Source of the DNA: Mytilisepta virgata
Lineage: Eukaryota > Mollusca > Bivalvia > Mytilida > Mytilidae
Direction: 5' to 3'
Assembly (NCBI GenBank): GCA_028015205.1
Contig: JAPWFG010000024.1
Location: 1,240,001 to 1,304,000, forward strand
DNA: 64,000 bases
In this document: piece by piece, positions 11,265 through 23,754 of the stretch
How positions within the stretch are numbered: the first letter of the stretch is position 1
Layout of the letters: each line of letters begins with the position of its first letter
Notes under the pieces: model-generated
The model's database searches: none
Told to the model about the DNA's origin: nothing
Seen by the model: only the letters and a program-made list of their open reading frames with translations
Translations under genes and position numbers: made by a program

Positions 11265-11404
11265 ACACATACTACCTTTAGTTGATGGTGGTATGCCAGA
11301 TTACCACACTCAAAACAAAATGTCACACTCGACTACGTCTCGGGCGATATTTTGCCTTCGTGTGGTAATTTGGCATACCACCCTCAGCCGAAGGCAGTAT
11401 GTGT
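11265..11404. repeat. 140-bp imperfect palindrome (45-bp arms)
   Basis: The left arm 11,265-11,309 (starting ACACATACTACCTTTAG, ending GATTACCACAC) pairs with the right arm 11,360-11,404 with 39 of 45 positions complementary by my count. The loop is about 50 bp. The most conserved part is GGTGGTATGCC...TTACCACAC. It could be a small foldback element; no clear target duplication is seen. Confidence 0.8.
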
Positions 11405-11609
11405 ATAATGTACTTCCTCATATGTACAAGTATTTCTCCTGTTGCATCGCTATAGGGTCCTAAATATTTAGGTTTATATATTGCTTTGGGCACACAGACG
11501 TTATTCTAATTTCAAAATCCACCATTTGATAACATGTAATAGTTTTGTTGATCATTCGTTCTGTCCTGTATTAAACGTCGTGTATTTTGTGTCCATAGAG
11601 CGCTATATT

Positions 11610-11755
11610 GAACTTAAAATTCCTGTTACATCATTAAAATGCTGCATGTTCTTTCACATTTTATCATTTATTTCTATAATATAATTTTATAGCTAAATAG
11701 CTAAAACAAAAGCACTTAAACAAATAAAACGCGACCTGGTTCATGTCTTTCGTTT
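11610..11755 (+). repeat. 146-bp near-identical block, copy 1
   Basis: The interval starting AACTTAAAATTCCTGTTACA and ending CATGTCTTTCGTTT is found again at 17,948-18,093 in the same orientation, differing at one base (TACATC versus TACACC). Flanks do not match. There is no terminal inverted repeat, tRNA-like head or A-rich tail. The function is unknown. Confidence 0.9.
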
Positions 11756-14742
11756 AAAGAAATTAGTGGAATTCAATTTTCTCTTGGAAATACCAGCTTT
11801 AATTGATTTCCATAATGATGTCATGATAAATTACACGTCATACAATCCGTTACGTTCCATTTTAGTGTTAAAATGAATTCTGTTTGCACTTCTTCTGACC
11901 ATCTGTGTGGTTAGGCAATAAAATAAGATAACCCACGTGTTTCAAGTATTAAATACAGTATTATACATGTACATGTGTATATTTGACTGAAATGATACTC
12001 GTATGTATTTCAGTTTGTCAGAGAAAATACAAATAGATTATCGAATCTCGAGGGCATTATTATATGTACAATGTATTTATGGCAATGCAATGTAACGGCT
12101 TATTTTTTTAGGTATTTTTAGGAAGAAACACATTTTCTTAACATGCTTCATGTAATACATTTATTCCTACATATGTTATAATTTTTAATACTTTGATTAG
12201 ATTTCGTGGGATAGGACGAACGTGTTTGCTTCGGTTCACACTTCATACACTCTATGGTCCTTAATTTGAGAAGAAACTTCATAATGTTTTTTTTTTATTT
12301 CAAATTTAAATTCCCAAATAAGGAAACAAAACGCCAGTATATATTGAAAGTACACTTGTCTATTGGCCATTGTCATTTTTTTTTATATGAATCAAGAAAT
12401 TAGGGATTAAAAATTTAGCAGGGTACAGATTGACCTTGATTTATAATACGATTTGTATAGACAATTTGTATAAATATACTTAATTAATTTTTATTCAATG
12501 TTTTTAAGATATCGTGTTTGCTATATGCGCCAAAAATGTTCCACAAGAAGAAGCCATTCCATTTTCATGTATGAAAAAAACCTTTTGGCATACAAGAAGT
12601 ATGTCTTGTATACAGCAAGTTATAAAATAATGTAGAAATAATGAAATGGTATATTTTTAAATTTTAAACCTTTCTTAAATATATATATTTTGTTGTGAAT
12701 ATTTTTATGTTTGTTAATTCAACAATTATGTGGTACCCACATTTTCCTGCGCATTTTGAGTTTTCTGCTTAAATGTGTAATAAATATCTAGAAATATAGA
12801 TCAATTGATCAACTGAATTCCAAGAAAATGTAACTACGCCTGGAGATTTAAAGGTTAATAAAGATCGACCACATTATTTATGGTCATCTTCTCCCATTAG
12901 ACAATGTTTTATTTTCAAACGACCGGCTTGTATTTTGATATAGAAGTTGTCTTGGAACGAGTCCACATTTTACTTTACAAGTTCACAGTCTATATGTCAT
13001 CATTTGTGACAAACATAACGGATGTTTTTTTTAAGACGCTGGAATGACTTTTCAAATTAATGAGTGCATATTTCACTAATGGGTTTAATATATTGTTTTA
13101 TTTTGACCGACATAATGATCCGCCTGTCATTTATGAATATATTTATTATCAATATCTCATTCATTAACATGTGACTAAGGATATTGAATGATTGTTAGTA
13201 TTTATCAGCTTTATCAATAAATGTTCTTAATTCAAAACACACATTTTCCATATTTGGAATGCCTTTTCTATACTACACTGTTGTGTCGTTTCTTTCTTTT
13301 TCATTTGTTCGCGTTTTGGCTTGAATGCTTAAATAATGAGGAATCCGGTATTTCTATAAAACCAGGTCCGAATACCATCATCATTACTGCTTCAGATATA
13401 TTCATTTCAAAACAATTGGTAAGCAAAACCATCAACTCAGATAATTAAAGCCCCTTTGGCTGTTTGGTGTGATGTTTGTTTTTTTTTTTTTTTTTTTGTT
13501 TTTGTTTTTTGTTTGGTGGCGTTTACAATTCCAAACTAATTCGCTATTCCAGGGCCAATAAAGTGATTTTCTTTAAAGGGCTCGACTGCCGACGCTTAAT
13601 CTACTCAAACATTGTATGTTGCTCTTGGCTGAAGACATTACCCCAAAGATCTTCGGTCGTCATCACGAACTTGAAGAGCTGCTTATAATATCAATTTTCA
13701 CAGATGAAATCTGATCTCTCTATTTACACGAGGAACATTGGAATGTGTTATAAGAGGCAGGGGCCGCTTACAGGAGTCTCTGTGTTCACCTCTCTCTAGC
13801 GTCTATTTTGTTCGTGCTTACGTTTGTAGTGTTGTTCTTTTGTGGAATGGTGTCATGTCTATATATTGTCTTATTGGTCATAGTCTTGTTCATCCTTTGT
13901 CGTAACAATAATTCATATCTCCACTTCGTATTTTTACGTTCAATTGGTTTCAGATTAAAATAATATACATGTACCTTCTTGTTGTACAATTGGTAATTTC
14001 TAAATGTCTAGATCTTAAAAATATACAATGTGCTTTAAGACCAAGACTTCCAAAACTGGACATAAAATTGAGCAGTGTGCACGCGGGTCTCTTATAAGAG
14101 ACAAAGATCTGCTTACGAATTCGGACCACCATGGTTTTCGGTGTGGTCCATCATTTTGCTAATTGGTTTAAATTTAAGTTTAAGATGTACTGGTCCGTCC
14201 CCATTTTAGCTGACCTTTAAGGATCTTTATCTCATGTAATTGTTGGATGGCTCTTAAGATTTTATTATCTTGTCTTAACTTATCATTCACTACTAAACTA
14301 AAGCTACATCTTACTCAAGTGAATCAAATTTTTTTATCAAGAAACAAAGAAAATTATCAATTCCAGCGACTAAATCCATTCAAAGTTTTGTTAGAATTCG
14401 TATCATAATTAGTTTTGTAAAAATACGATAAACTGAAGATGAACCACGTACACTTTATATTAATTCGTTTAAATATTACACATGATTTTTTCTGCTTATT
14501 AACATTGTACAATATAGCTGAGATGTGCAACCTTTATAATATACGCTATATACAATCTTTTATTGTGAGAATATATAATTGAGCTTTCAGCGCCTTGCAA
14601 TCAGATCGCGCTGTTCAAAAATGCGTATATCTTTTGACTAATCAGGCGTAACTTATTCAACTTCGTTGACTGTGCTCTATAAAGTTACCTTGGTAAAAGA
14701 AACTTAACAAATCTAGTATTTACGGAAGAAATAGGTACTTTT
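11756..14742. other. AT-rich non-coding stretch
   Basis: No gene can be supported. Open frames of 60-75 codons (13,221-13,448 and 13,476-13,688 on plus; 13,786-13,989 and 13,950-14,132 on minus) are low complexity or overlapping. A T-rich run lies at 13,477-13,512. The GC-richer patch at about 13,575-13,860 looks like dispersed repeat sequence but I cannot classify it. Confidence 0.5.
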
Positions 14743-14897
14743 ACTCGTTACAAAGTGAAGAACTTAGAAATCTTCAAATCGTTTTTAAAATTCAGCGTGT
14801 TTTCACTCGTTCCGCTGTGATGCACTCGGGAAAGACGTGAATTTTAAAAATCGTTAATCGTTGAAGATTTCCCAGTTCTCACCTTGTACATACTCGT
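14743..14897. repeat. 155-bp imperfect palindrome
   Basis: The left side (ACTCGTTACAAAGTGAAGAA, then GAAATCTTCAAATCG and TTTTTAAAATTCA) is complementary to the right side (TGAATTTTAAAAA, CGTTGAAGATTTC, AGTTCTCACCTTGTAC, ACTCGT) around a centre near 14,815. Gaps and mismatches are present. A compact foldback or MITE remnant is likely; the ends are not precisely definable. Confidence 0.65.
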
Positions 14898-17467
14898 GTA
14901 AGAACCTGTTATTGTTTCTAATATACCACAATTTCATTGCTGATTTTAGCATGTTCTTTTAACAAAAATAGCGACATCTTCAATCCAACAGAACATCTAG
15001 ATTCTAGAATACGCTGAAACCGTAAAAATGGATCAAGGATGTGAAAATAAATGACAGAAAAACAAATGAGTAATTACTATAATTCCCTATATGGCAAATG
15101 TTATCTCCAATTTAAAAGCCGGGAAATCCAATTCCAACATACTGAAAGACGACAGAATCAATTTATCGGTTTCTAGTTACCATATGTCAAGAGAATCATT
15201 TGATTCTAAGTAAGTCTTGCGTGGGTACAAGTGGATTTAAATGGCCTTTAATCAACGACATATTTACTGAATGCCAAACTTTATTTTATTAATTTTAAGC
15301 TTTTTTCAAATGTCATTTGGGAAGAATTCATACTGGGCTCATAGTAGCTGTTTTAATTTCATAAGGTATACTACTAGTTCAGTTTAAGTCTTTATGTTAA
15401 TTTGATTCGATAATAAATGGTAAAAGCAGATAGACAAAATGTCAATAATGACACTCCAATCAGGCAAAAACTATTTTTTAACAGCCTTCAGAGGAAAACA
15501 ATAACAACTGGTACAAAATCCGGGGCGAAAAACATAAATTAAAATGAATCAACAAAGAGTTGGAATAGTCAAAGTAGGTTCAACAGGGAAGACATTTGCT
15601 TATTGAAAGCAGTGAAAAACAAATTACATAAATTATATTTATTAACTTTTTTTTTAAACATTTAATAGAGTATGGATACATGCTTCACAAAATGTTAAGT
15701 TGTTCTGTTTCGTCAACTTTTAAGTCACATTGAGACCTTGCACAGTTATAGCACTGTTATTCACTTCAATTTCAATTGTGTCTCCCGTCCCGATATGCAC
15801 CTAATGGCTGTCACTGGACATTAATCAAGATTCATCCATCGATCGAACGGGTCTCCTTTCACCAGTTTTGATTATCATTTAAAGAAATGTTTATTAAACG
15901 CACGATTCTTGTTTGTACAAAACGAAAAAATAAGTCTACATTTTCACTTTTTCTATCGTATTCGTATTCAGTTTTTCTCTTTAATGGAATTAGTCGTTTG
16001 GATGATTGGCATAAAGTAATGGACTCGCCACTAACTAGTCTAGGCAATTTTTTAATATAGATCCCACATGATGTCCCTGTAACTAGTTTCTTATATTTTA
16101 TCTTAATATGTCTTTCTTGTCTTGTGTAAATCTTAATTTCTTAATCTCATGGATCATAAAACAAAATTTTCAAACAAAATCATGAAAAACGTACAAAGAC
16201 ATATGAATATGCAGACAATTAAGACCGTTTAAGATCGTGTATGATCATCACAGGACAGATAATTTGTAGATTTTCTTTAAACAGAAATTTACTGGTCTTA
16301 ACGAGTCTTACATTGTAATTGATGTTTCCAGTCTTGTTTTGATCTTCGTGTCTTGATTTCATCTGAAAATCTACAGATTACGAAAATCAAAACAAGAAAC
16401 AATTTGCCGTTTATTATACACGTACTAGTGTATTCTGTTTAGTTTGCACATTTATATTGACATTGATTTCTAAGTGAATGACAAGTAAACATGCATAACA
16501 TGTAATGCAGGAAATTTACTCGATGCATTAAGTTTTTACTTCATTTGGAGTTTTATTACCATGTTTTTTCCTGTTTCATTATTGACTTTTAGATCTATGC
16601 ATATCTGTCGGTATACATTTTTGTATTAAATTAATTATAAACAATTGAATGACATTAGTCAACGATATTGTGAAAGATACCAACACCTTTATAAATGTGA
16701 TTTAAAGGTAAGTTTAAATTATTAAATTATATAATTATCATTGCCTTTGATTTTCAACCAAGTTATCTTGTATTGATAAAACATTTATCTCCTCACATTT
16801 GTACTTAGACTGTATTTGCTAATAGGTCATTTTCTACTATTAATGCTACGAACAGACTGGGAGAAGCATATCATTTATAACATTTTGAAACTAGTATGAA
16901 CAATGACAAAACCCTGAAAAAAAGATGAGATGCTATCGTGGGATTTATGGAGGATTCGTAAGATTGAAACCAGATGTACTAAATATATTGTCCGTATGAA
17001 GGTTAAATTATTTATCTACATCGATAAAAAAGATTATTTCTACAAACATTAATGGTTTTACGAGACTAATCCTTTTACATCTTCGTAAATGTCAAAATCT
17101 TATAAAAGATAAGATGATATCTCAATTAACTATCGTCGGAAGTATGGAAGATCTTATTTCTAACAAATATTTAGTACACATGTGCACGGCTTCTGTTCAA
17201 ATTAAAGTTATTAAAATCATTTATGTTCATCAATAAGGAGCAACACAAAGCATTTATTGTGACTAAAATGGACCTTTTAGGCCAAAAATACTTTACAAAG
17301 CTTTAATGGATTTATTTTTTGCCTTTTCACATTCACGGCATTGTATACGACCAATGTGACAGGAAATGTCTCAAAATTGAAGCACGCTTACGAAACAGTT
17401 AGAAATACAAATTTCTCCTTACTCTGGCATGACGAATCATATTATTGTGTGGTATAACTGACGATGA
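14898..17467. other. AT-rich non-coding stretch
   Basis: No gene is supported. The segment at about 15,415-15,600 (containing GTCAATAATGACACTCC and AACAATAACAACTGGTACAA) looks like dispersed repeat material but is not classified. Confidence 0.45.
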
Positions 17468-17797
17468 TCAGTCACGAATTTTCCATAGTTTTATAAGAGC
17501 CCCATTGGTTTCGTAGTGATAATATACTGTTATGACTACAGAAGAAAATAAATGGCAAAAACTATAAATCATTTTATCAACATGAGGGACAGAAATAATT
17601 TGAAAGGAAATTATACAATAATATGCTGTTGGCGTGACCAATGAATCGAACACAGCAAGAAAACAGTTTTCGGCGAACGAAACTTTCTCAAGCCTTAGTA
17701 TGTAGCACAATATGGCTATGTTCGCTTTTACAAATAAATTCAATTCGGATTGCATAATGCTGCTCCCATTAAACAAAGACTGTTCTAGATGACCCAT
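17468..17797 (-). other. 109-codon open frame, coding status doubtful
   Basis: An ATG-initiated minus-strand frame of 109 codons with hydrophobic stretches (NIAILCYILRL and a second one around SLVTPTAYYCIISFQIISV) and a charged tail. It is long for chance in this base composition but has no recognised domain, no obvious splice context and no duplicate. It might be a fragment of a membrane protein or a chance frame. Confidence 0.2.
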
Positions 17798-17947
17798 TTG
17801 CTCATATAGCGCTCGCTAATAGTATTCGTTTTCAGCAGCACAAACGTGGTATTCAGTGCTCAGTTCTTCATAATAGATTCAGAACATGTCACTTAATTGC
17901 ACTGAAATACATAATCAATTACTCCAATTATAAATTGTGCACATAAT

Positions 17948-18093
17948 GAACTTAAAATTCCTGTTACACCATTAAAATGCTGCATGTTCTTTCACATTTT
18001 ATCATTTATTTCTATAATATAATTTTATAGCTAAATAGCTAAAACAAAAGCACTTAAACAAATAAAACGCGACCTGGTTCATGTCTTTCGTTT
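17948..18093 (+). repeat. 146-bp near-identical block, copy 2
   Basis: The partner of 11,610-11,755, with 145 of 146 bases identical. It lies 6,338 bp downstream in the same orientation. The sequence after it (GATGCACATC) differs from that after copy 1 (AAAGAAATTAG). Confidence 0.9.
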
Positions 18094-20014
18094 GATGCAC
18101 ATCTACTTTGTCCATTTAGGACTCTTTAAACGAACAAAAGGCAGAACATTTTGAGAATCTAAACAACAAATGTCAAACTCACCAAACTGTAAATATATAG
18201 CATTACAGGATAGAGAAAATTCCCTAGTTTCCAAAACTTTATGTAATAATTATTTCGTTCCATATATGAAGCCTAATTGCAGAACATTTCATTGCCCTAT
18301 TTTGCAAAACAGTATATGTTCTGGAAATTAAACCGTCAAAATGTTCACATTTAAAATACGAGTTAATGCTGAAATCATGTCTTTCTGCAAGCACTAGTAT
18401 TCCATGATGTCAGACGGGATGACATTTACACAGTGCCACAAGAAGTTTCCATTAACATATCCAGTCTGCTTTGACAATTATTTTATAGTAAATGTATACC
18501 TCAATTTATATCTTCTATCAAATCAAGTGTTTTAATTAATTCCTGGGGATAAAGTAACAACCGCTATGATTACTACGACGAAAATGAAGACACAATGATA
18601 AGGTCACGAACATCTAAGGGTGGTCGTATGGCCTTCAGCGATAGTAATCACCAATAACACAATACAAGTCCTAAATGACCAGACACAATTTTAGATTTTT
18701 CTTGCATTAACGACAAGAAATTAGTGCAAAGATTATGTGTATGTTGTCTGAATTTAGACAGATATAAGGAAAAAAATCTTTGATACCATTTTTGATGCAC
18801 AAGATGTGCACATTTCGTTGATTTACGACTCATTAGTTGTGCTCATGCGTGAAATGTTGAAAACCAAAACAACGATCCAAAAAGTTGAAGATCAGATTCC
18901 AAAACCATATTATGACAGTGCTATGCACTCCTTTAGTTTTAAAAATGTTTAATTATTCATTAATTCAGAATTTGAGGGCTGATGTGATGTTCCACTTTTC
19001 TTATTATTATCCAATCTGTGTGTATTGGTAGGATTGAGAACTGTTTGCCTCTCGCTTTTGTGCTCGTGTTCTAGACTGGCTAGCCTAGACCTTGGCCACT
19101 TTAGCTTAATAATTGTGTTAATTATATTGGTCATTTTTACCTTTTATTTATTTGCCTTCAGCCCATATATATACATGTAGTATATTCAGACTTTTTTTAT
19201 AATGGATTGCAAAACAATTTATAGCAACAATTGATAGTCAGCTATCATATTGTCATTTGGTTACTGTTCCATACAAAGGATTTATTAGTATATCGACGTC
19301 CAAGATTTCATGTCTTAAATACTATGGCGTTATTTCATTTGGGTTGGGGCATAATAGAACAACCAAGAAAATACGATCGGACTGAATTTAAATGGTAATG
19401 TTCTGTTGGACCTACAAGGCTGGTGATATTATTTAATTTGGCTGGTTCGGAATTTTTTCGTGCACACTGTATGTCATATATTCTTTGATACCAGTTTTGA
19501 TGTACAAGATGTGTCAATTACTTCAATTTGTGAGTCGTCAGTTGTGCTCAATGCCTGAAATATTGAAAAAAATCCTAAACAATAATCCAAAACACTGAAG
19601 AACAATTTTAAGAAAACCATAAAAGACCAAAAGGGTAAAGTGAAAAAATTCTCAGGACAGAGCTATGCACGAGGAAGATACTCCTTAGTTGTCACAAAAT
19701 TTAACATTTTTGTAATTTGAAATTCAAAATATCAATTCCGGCTAACAATTGAGCTGGGCATATATTTGTAATTCTCAAATTTCTTTTTTAGTATCCTTAA
19801 TTCAAATAAGAAGTAATTGCAATTGCTTTGTAGCATCAAACTGCATTTCATTGCTGTTTTATTTGATGGATGACACCAGGCATGAGAGAAATGTCAAAAT
19901 CCAATCTTTTAAAGGAATACAGAACACTTTACTTGAATATCTGGGTTTTGATTGATGTCCATCTATGACGAACACATTATCTTTAAAGTACACGCTAGTC
20001 TTTGCACTACTTTT
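18094..20014. repeat. Non-coding stretch with two copies of a TTTGATAC-type dispersed repeat
   Basis: The segments at about 18,777-18,935 and 19,482-19,640 are homologous in direct orientation: both contain TCTTTGATACCA, TTTTGATG-ACAAGATGTG, then GTTGTGCTCA-TGC, TGAAAT-TTGAAAA and later AAAACCATA. I recall a similar repeat as common in mussels. Open frames of 60-68 codons (for example 18,648-18,833 and 19,335-19,517, minus) run through these repeats and are not called genes. Confidence 0.5.
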
Positions 20015-20189
20015 GATTTTCGAATCAGTGATGTTTTACCTTAAAATATAACCAACGTTCTTTAGCATACTCAAGTTTAAATATTTTCCATTTGAATTTT
20101 CTACTTTTTCTTATATATTATTACTTTTGTGGATCATTCTTTTCAAATCTTTTTTTCGTCATAAAGTACATTTTGACGGGATACCTAAC

Positions 20190-20440
20190 AAATGCACATT
20201 GAACGAACAAGACGTACTGTGAGTCATTGCTCACTAGTGTTATCCCCGTTTTTCGATAAGATCGAAAAATAAACGAAATCATCAAAAAGGAAGTTGATGT
20301 CGCCTTGGTCCGAAAACGTATACCACGATTTGGCGTAGCTATAAAAGACTTGTTACAAAATATTAAGTGACTGTGATGAGTAGTTGCAGAGAAAAATGCG
20401 GGGAAAAATTTTGTTACGGACGGCCGCACGCACGTCCTTA
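20190..20440 (-). repeat. GTCCGTCC-type dispersed repeat, minus orientation
   Basis: Reverse-complementing this interval gives GGCCGTCCGTAACAAAAT, GCAACTACTCATCACAG and CGTTTTCGGACCAAGGCGAC. These match the plus-strand repeat at 37,857-38,130 almost word for word. Its counterpart in copy B is 44,490-44,625 (shortened). The 129-aa minus-strand frame through here (20,121-20,510) is therefore repeat-derived. Confidence 0.75.
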
Positions 20441-22374
20441 GATCTCTTCTAATCCTTAAAGAACCCAGATAATCAGAAATCACTGCAGACGCGTAAAATA
20501 ACAAGGACAATAAAAAAGTACACCCTTAGACTTTGTTCAGGCCTGCAAGTACATACTCCACGCTTAGAGAGGGGGTGTTCTAATCTATTACTTGAAATGG
20601 TAATTTGCAATAATCACAATATAGTGCCACACATCGTGATTGCTATGTATTAAGGAGGGGAATATTATCAATATTACCGACATGACAGATTATTGTCGTT
20701 TCGAATCCTTACGTCTGCAAATAAAAAAGAGGTAAATTGTCCATTTTTTGTGTACAATTCAACATTTTTTTGTGTAAAATATTATGTTACTCAATACGCA
20801 TGTGACGTTGTTCAAAGGTTCAACTTTTTTCCACAGATTTTAACTAGACCTGACGCAATGATAATTAGCTATAATCAATTTAATTTTTTCATATAATGTA
20901 ATGTTATCTATCAGACATCTTTAGATAATAATTATTCGTAATTGAATCAATTACATTAATTAGACATTGTAATCGTTACTACATTGAGATTACGTTTTGA
21001 CTACTTCTATGAAATTCCTGTTTATCTAATTTCTTTAGTGTTTCAGAGCTTCATTATTTGTATTTTTATTATCTATGTTTCATTTTAGTATTTTGTAAAT
21101 AAGTTTTCATCAAATAGTATTTTAAAACCATATATTAGATTCTACTAACTGAATTTTTTTAAATTAAAGATACATGTAACTATGATTAAATGAATTATTA
21201 TCATCTTCAAAATTTCAAACAAAAGGAAACAAACAAATGGTCTAATATTGATTTAAATTAGCCGAGATGAAACAATATATTTACTACCACAACGTAATTA
21301 AGTCAATGACGTTTTGCAGGCCTTTGATTGAAGACAGTTTTTAATCCATTTCTTGCTATTTTATTCTTTATAATTTATATATAAAACTTAATGAGAAATA
21401 ATAAATCCTAATTTCTGATTATAAATTATTTTAATTATACACTGTTCTTTAAATTTTACCATGAATTTTTTATGCTGATAGGTGTGAAAATATACCTATG
21501 GCAAAGTCAGATTGTGTCCCTAATAAATGTGTGACAATATGTTGAGATATATGTCCAAAACAATTTTACAACAATGGATATCTATAGGAAACCGTCTATT
21601 AATCATTTACATTTCGAAATTAATTATAATTTAATCAATTATATTTCAAAACTGATGTAACAGTAATTGCAATTTAATCATTAATTTTGGAATGTAATGG
21701 TTACTAGTAATTCAGTAAATTACATTGACAGTAGTTGACCTCAGGTCTTGTTTGAAATATGTCGAATCTCACATTATGCCTGTTAATTTGATAATTACAA
21801 AGTTACACATTTTCCATCAAGAAATCAATTTAGTTTTGTAATAGTACATGGGGCAATCGGTTGACTAAAACATTTACATTTGGATAAAAAATGTTTTGTA
21901 AACAAGGTTAACGATTTTAAAGCTATCTTCCTGTGTATTGTTTATTCTTACATGTATTTCTAAAGATAATGCCATGACAACTATCTGCAGTTGTTATCTA
22001 TTTCAATTATTTTGATTTTCATCTACAGTTTCTATTTTCGATTTAGAAATTATTTTCCATTTTTAGAACTGTTTACGCGTATAAATGTACCCCTCAGTGT
22101 TTAATTTTAGCATGACGAAATACCTAAAACAAAATTTCACATGCAAACCTATATGTTTTTTTATCACTGAAATGTTATTAACACGAACAAGCAATCAGAA
22201 CCCCTGCCTCAAGTTTGATAAATATATACTGTGAATTAATCAGTTCCCCAAAACAACATCTGCAAAACTTTTGATTTAAAAGTCACAGGTTTCCTTTTCA
22301 GCTGCATGACAACATTTTTAATCAAGAATGTACAGAAGTTCAACAATCAGAAATTGTCCAAACAATCATGTAAA
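20441..22374. other. Copy A non-coding stretch with GTAATTGAAT-like runs
   Basis: No gene. It aligns with 45,810-48,600 in copy B apart from a B-only insertion. Around 20,935-21,000 and 21,610-21,730 there are self-complementary AATTGAATCAATTACATT / GTAATTGCAATTTAATC runs, which may be remnants of an inverted-repeat element about 0.8 kb long. Confidence 0.45.
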
Positions 22375-22790
22375 CATATCTTCAAAACAGTGGGAAATTT
22401 CCGTAAATTCGAAATCCAAGGAAAAAACAAAGCGATGAGAATGGTGTACAACAAACAACGCTACAATGAAACATGTACAACTAAAGGAATAAAAAACATA
22501 TATACAAAACAAACAAAAAATATCATCACAGCACAGGAACAAAAGCATTAGCAATGTGAACTCCCACTAAACCTGGAATGACACCAGGTGCTCCGGAAGG
22601 GTAGGCATGTGTTTTCTTTGTTTTTAAGATAAATACATACCACCCTTAAATTTCACATTGTTTTATTTAGAAACTTTACTGATATATGTAAACGTTTAAA
22701 CAATATTGTATAACGTTTGCAAAAATACATTTAAAGGGAAAAACTCCCAAAAGAGTTGTTTCTGTATCAAATTAGTATACATGTCTCAGT
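22375..22790 (-). repeat. Copy-A-only insertion carrying a CACCTGAG-family repeat
   Basis: Copy B runs directly from AACAAACATGTAAA (48,603) toward TTGTATCATATTC (48,657), whereas copy A has about 400 extra bases. The insertion includes GACACCAGGTGCTCCGGAAG at about 22,580, the reverse-orientation form of the dispersed mollusc repeat at 5,220-5,560. The two overlapping frames at 22,306-22,554 are low-complexity lysine/asparagine-rich or hydrophobic and are not genes. Confidence 0.45.
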
Positions 22791-23754
22791 TTTTTCTTGA
22801 AATTTATTCATATAAAAGTATAATGAATCAGCATACGCCCGTGTAAGGCATGCACAAATCTTGTATCATATTCTCCCTTAATCATTATGGTTCATTTCTT
22901 GACAGAAAATCAACCTGATAAACATTCTAGGATCTTGAAGTCAAGATTAGGCTTTCAACGATTACGTTAGTCCCATACCTTAAACACGCTCAAGCGGATC
23001 TTCCTCATCTCTGGCCACATCACAATGGCCTATCATTCAATGTGCTCATCAGCATTTTTTAATTACTTATAGATAACATGACCGAGAATTTTGTCAAATA
23101 TAATTCAATTATCAATCGTGATCGTTCATTCTACAAAATTCAATTGAAGCTAAACACATTAAAGTAATTTGATAATTATAGGAAGACCAACAGATCGGTT
23201 GGATCCATAAACTCTCTGTTGGGGGCCTTTATTGGATGATTGTTTAATTTATTGTTTATTTATCTAAGAATATAACTAGCATTGCGTGCCAGTATATCTA
23301 ATCAAATGTTAGATAGCTGGGTTGATTTCTGGGTAAATCTATGAGACTCCTTCACAGATATCAAAAAATTAAACAGACTTGTGTGTTATTATTAATTTAT
23401 TTATGTTGGCCTTGTCTATCAGTCGTATTTTTTTGCTACATATTTTATATTGTGTAAAATAAAGTCAAAACCAAACAAATTCGAAGGATATGTTCGCAAA
23501 TAAAGTTAAATCAAGGCGAATTCAGTTTTACTGTAGACAGTAGTAACGGAATTCCAAACTTTATAACATACAAATTCAAAAATATGGTGCTCTGTCAATA
23601 CTGTCAGATTGCCAACAATGGTATCGCCATAATATATATATATACTAAATTTCTTGCGTACATTTATGATATTGCACTTGTCTTGATTATACTTCATCGG
23701 GTAAATTTATGAAGGAAACTAAAAGTTTGAAAGTTATAGTTAAACCACTGAATA

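Noticed and set aside
20121..20510. 129-codon minus-strand frame
   Set aside because: It runs through the GTCCGTCC dispersed repeat; the inverted copy at 37,857 shows the same sequence, so it is repeat-derived.
22306..22554. Opposed 81- and 62-codon frames
   Set aside because: Low-complexity composition and within an A-only repeat insertion.
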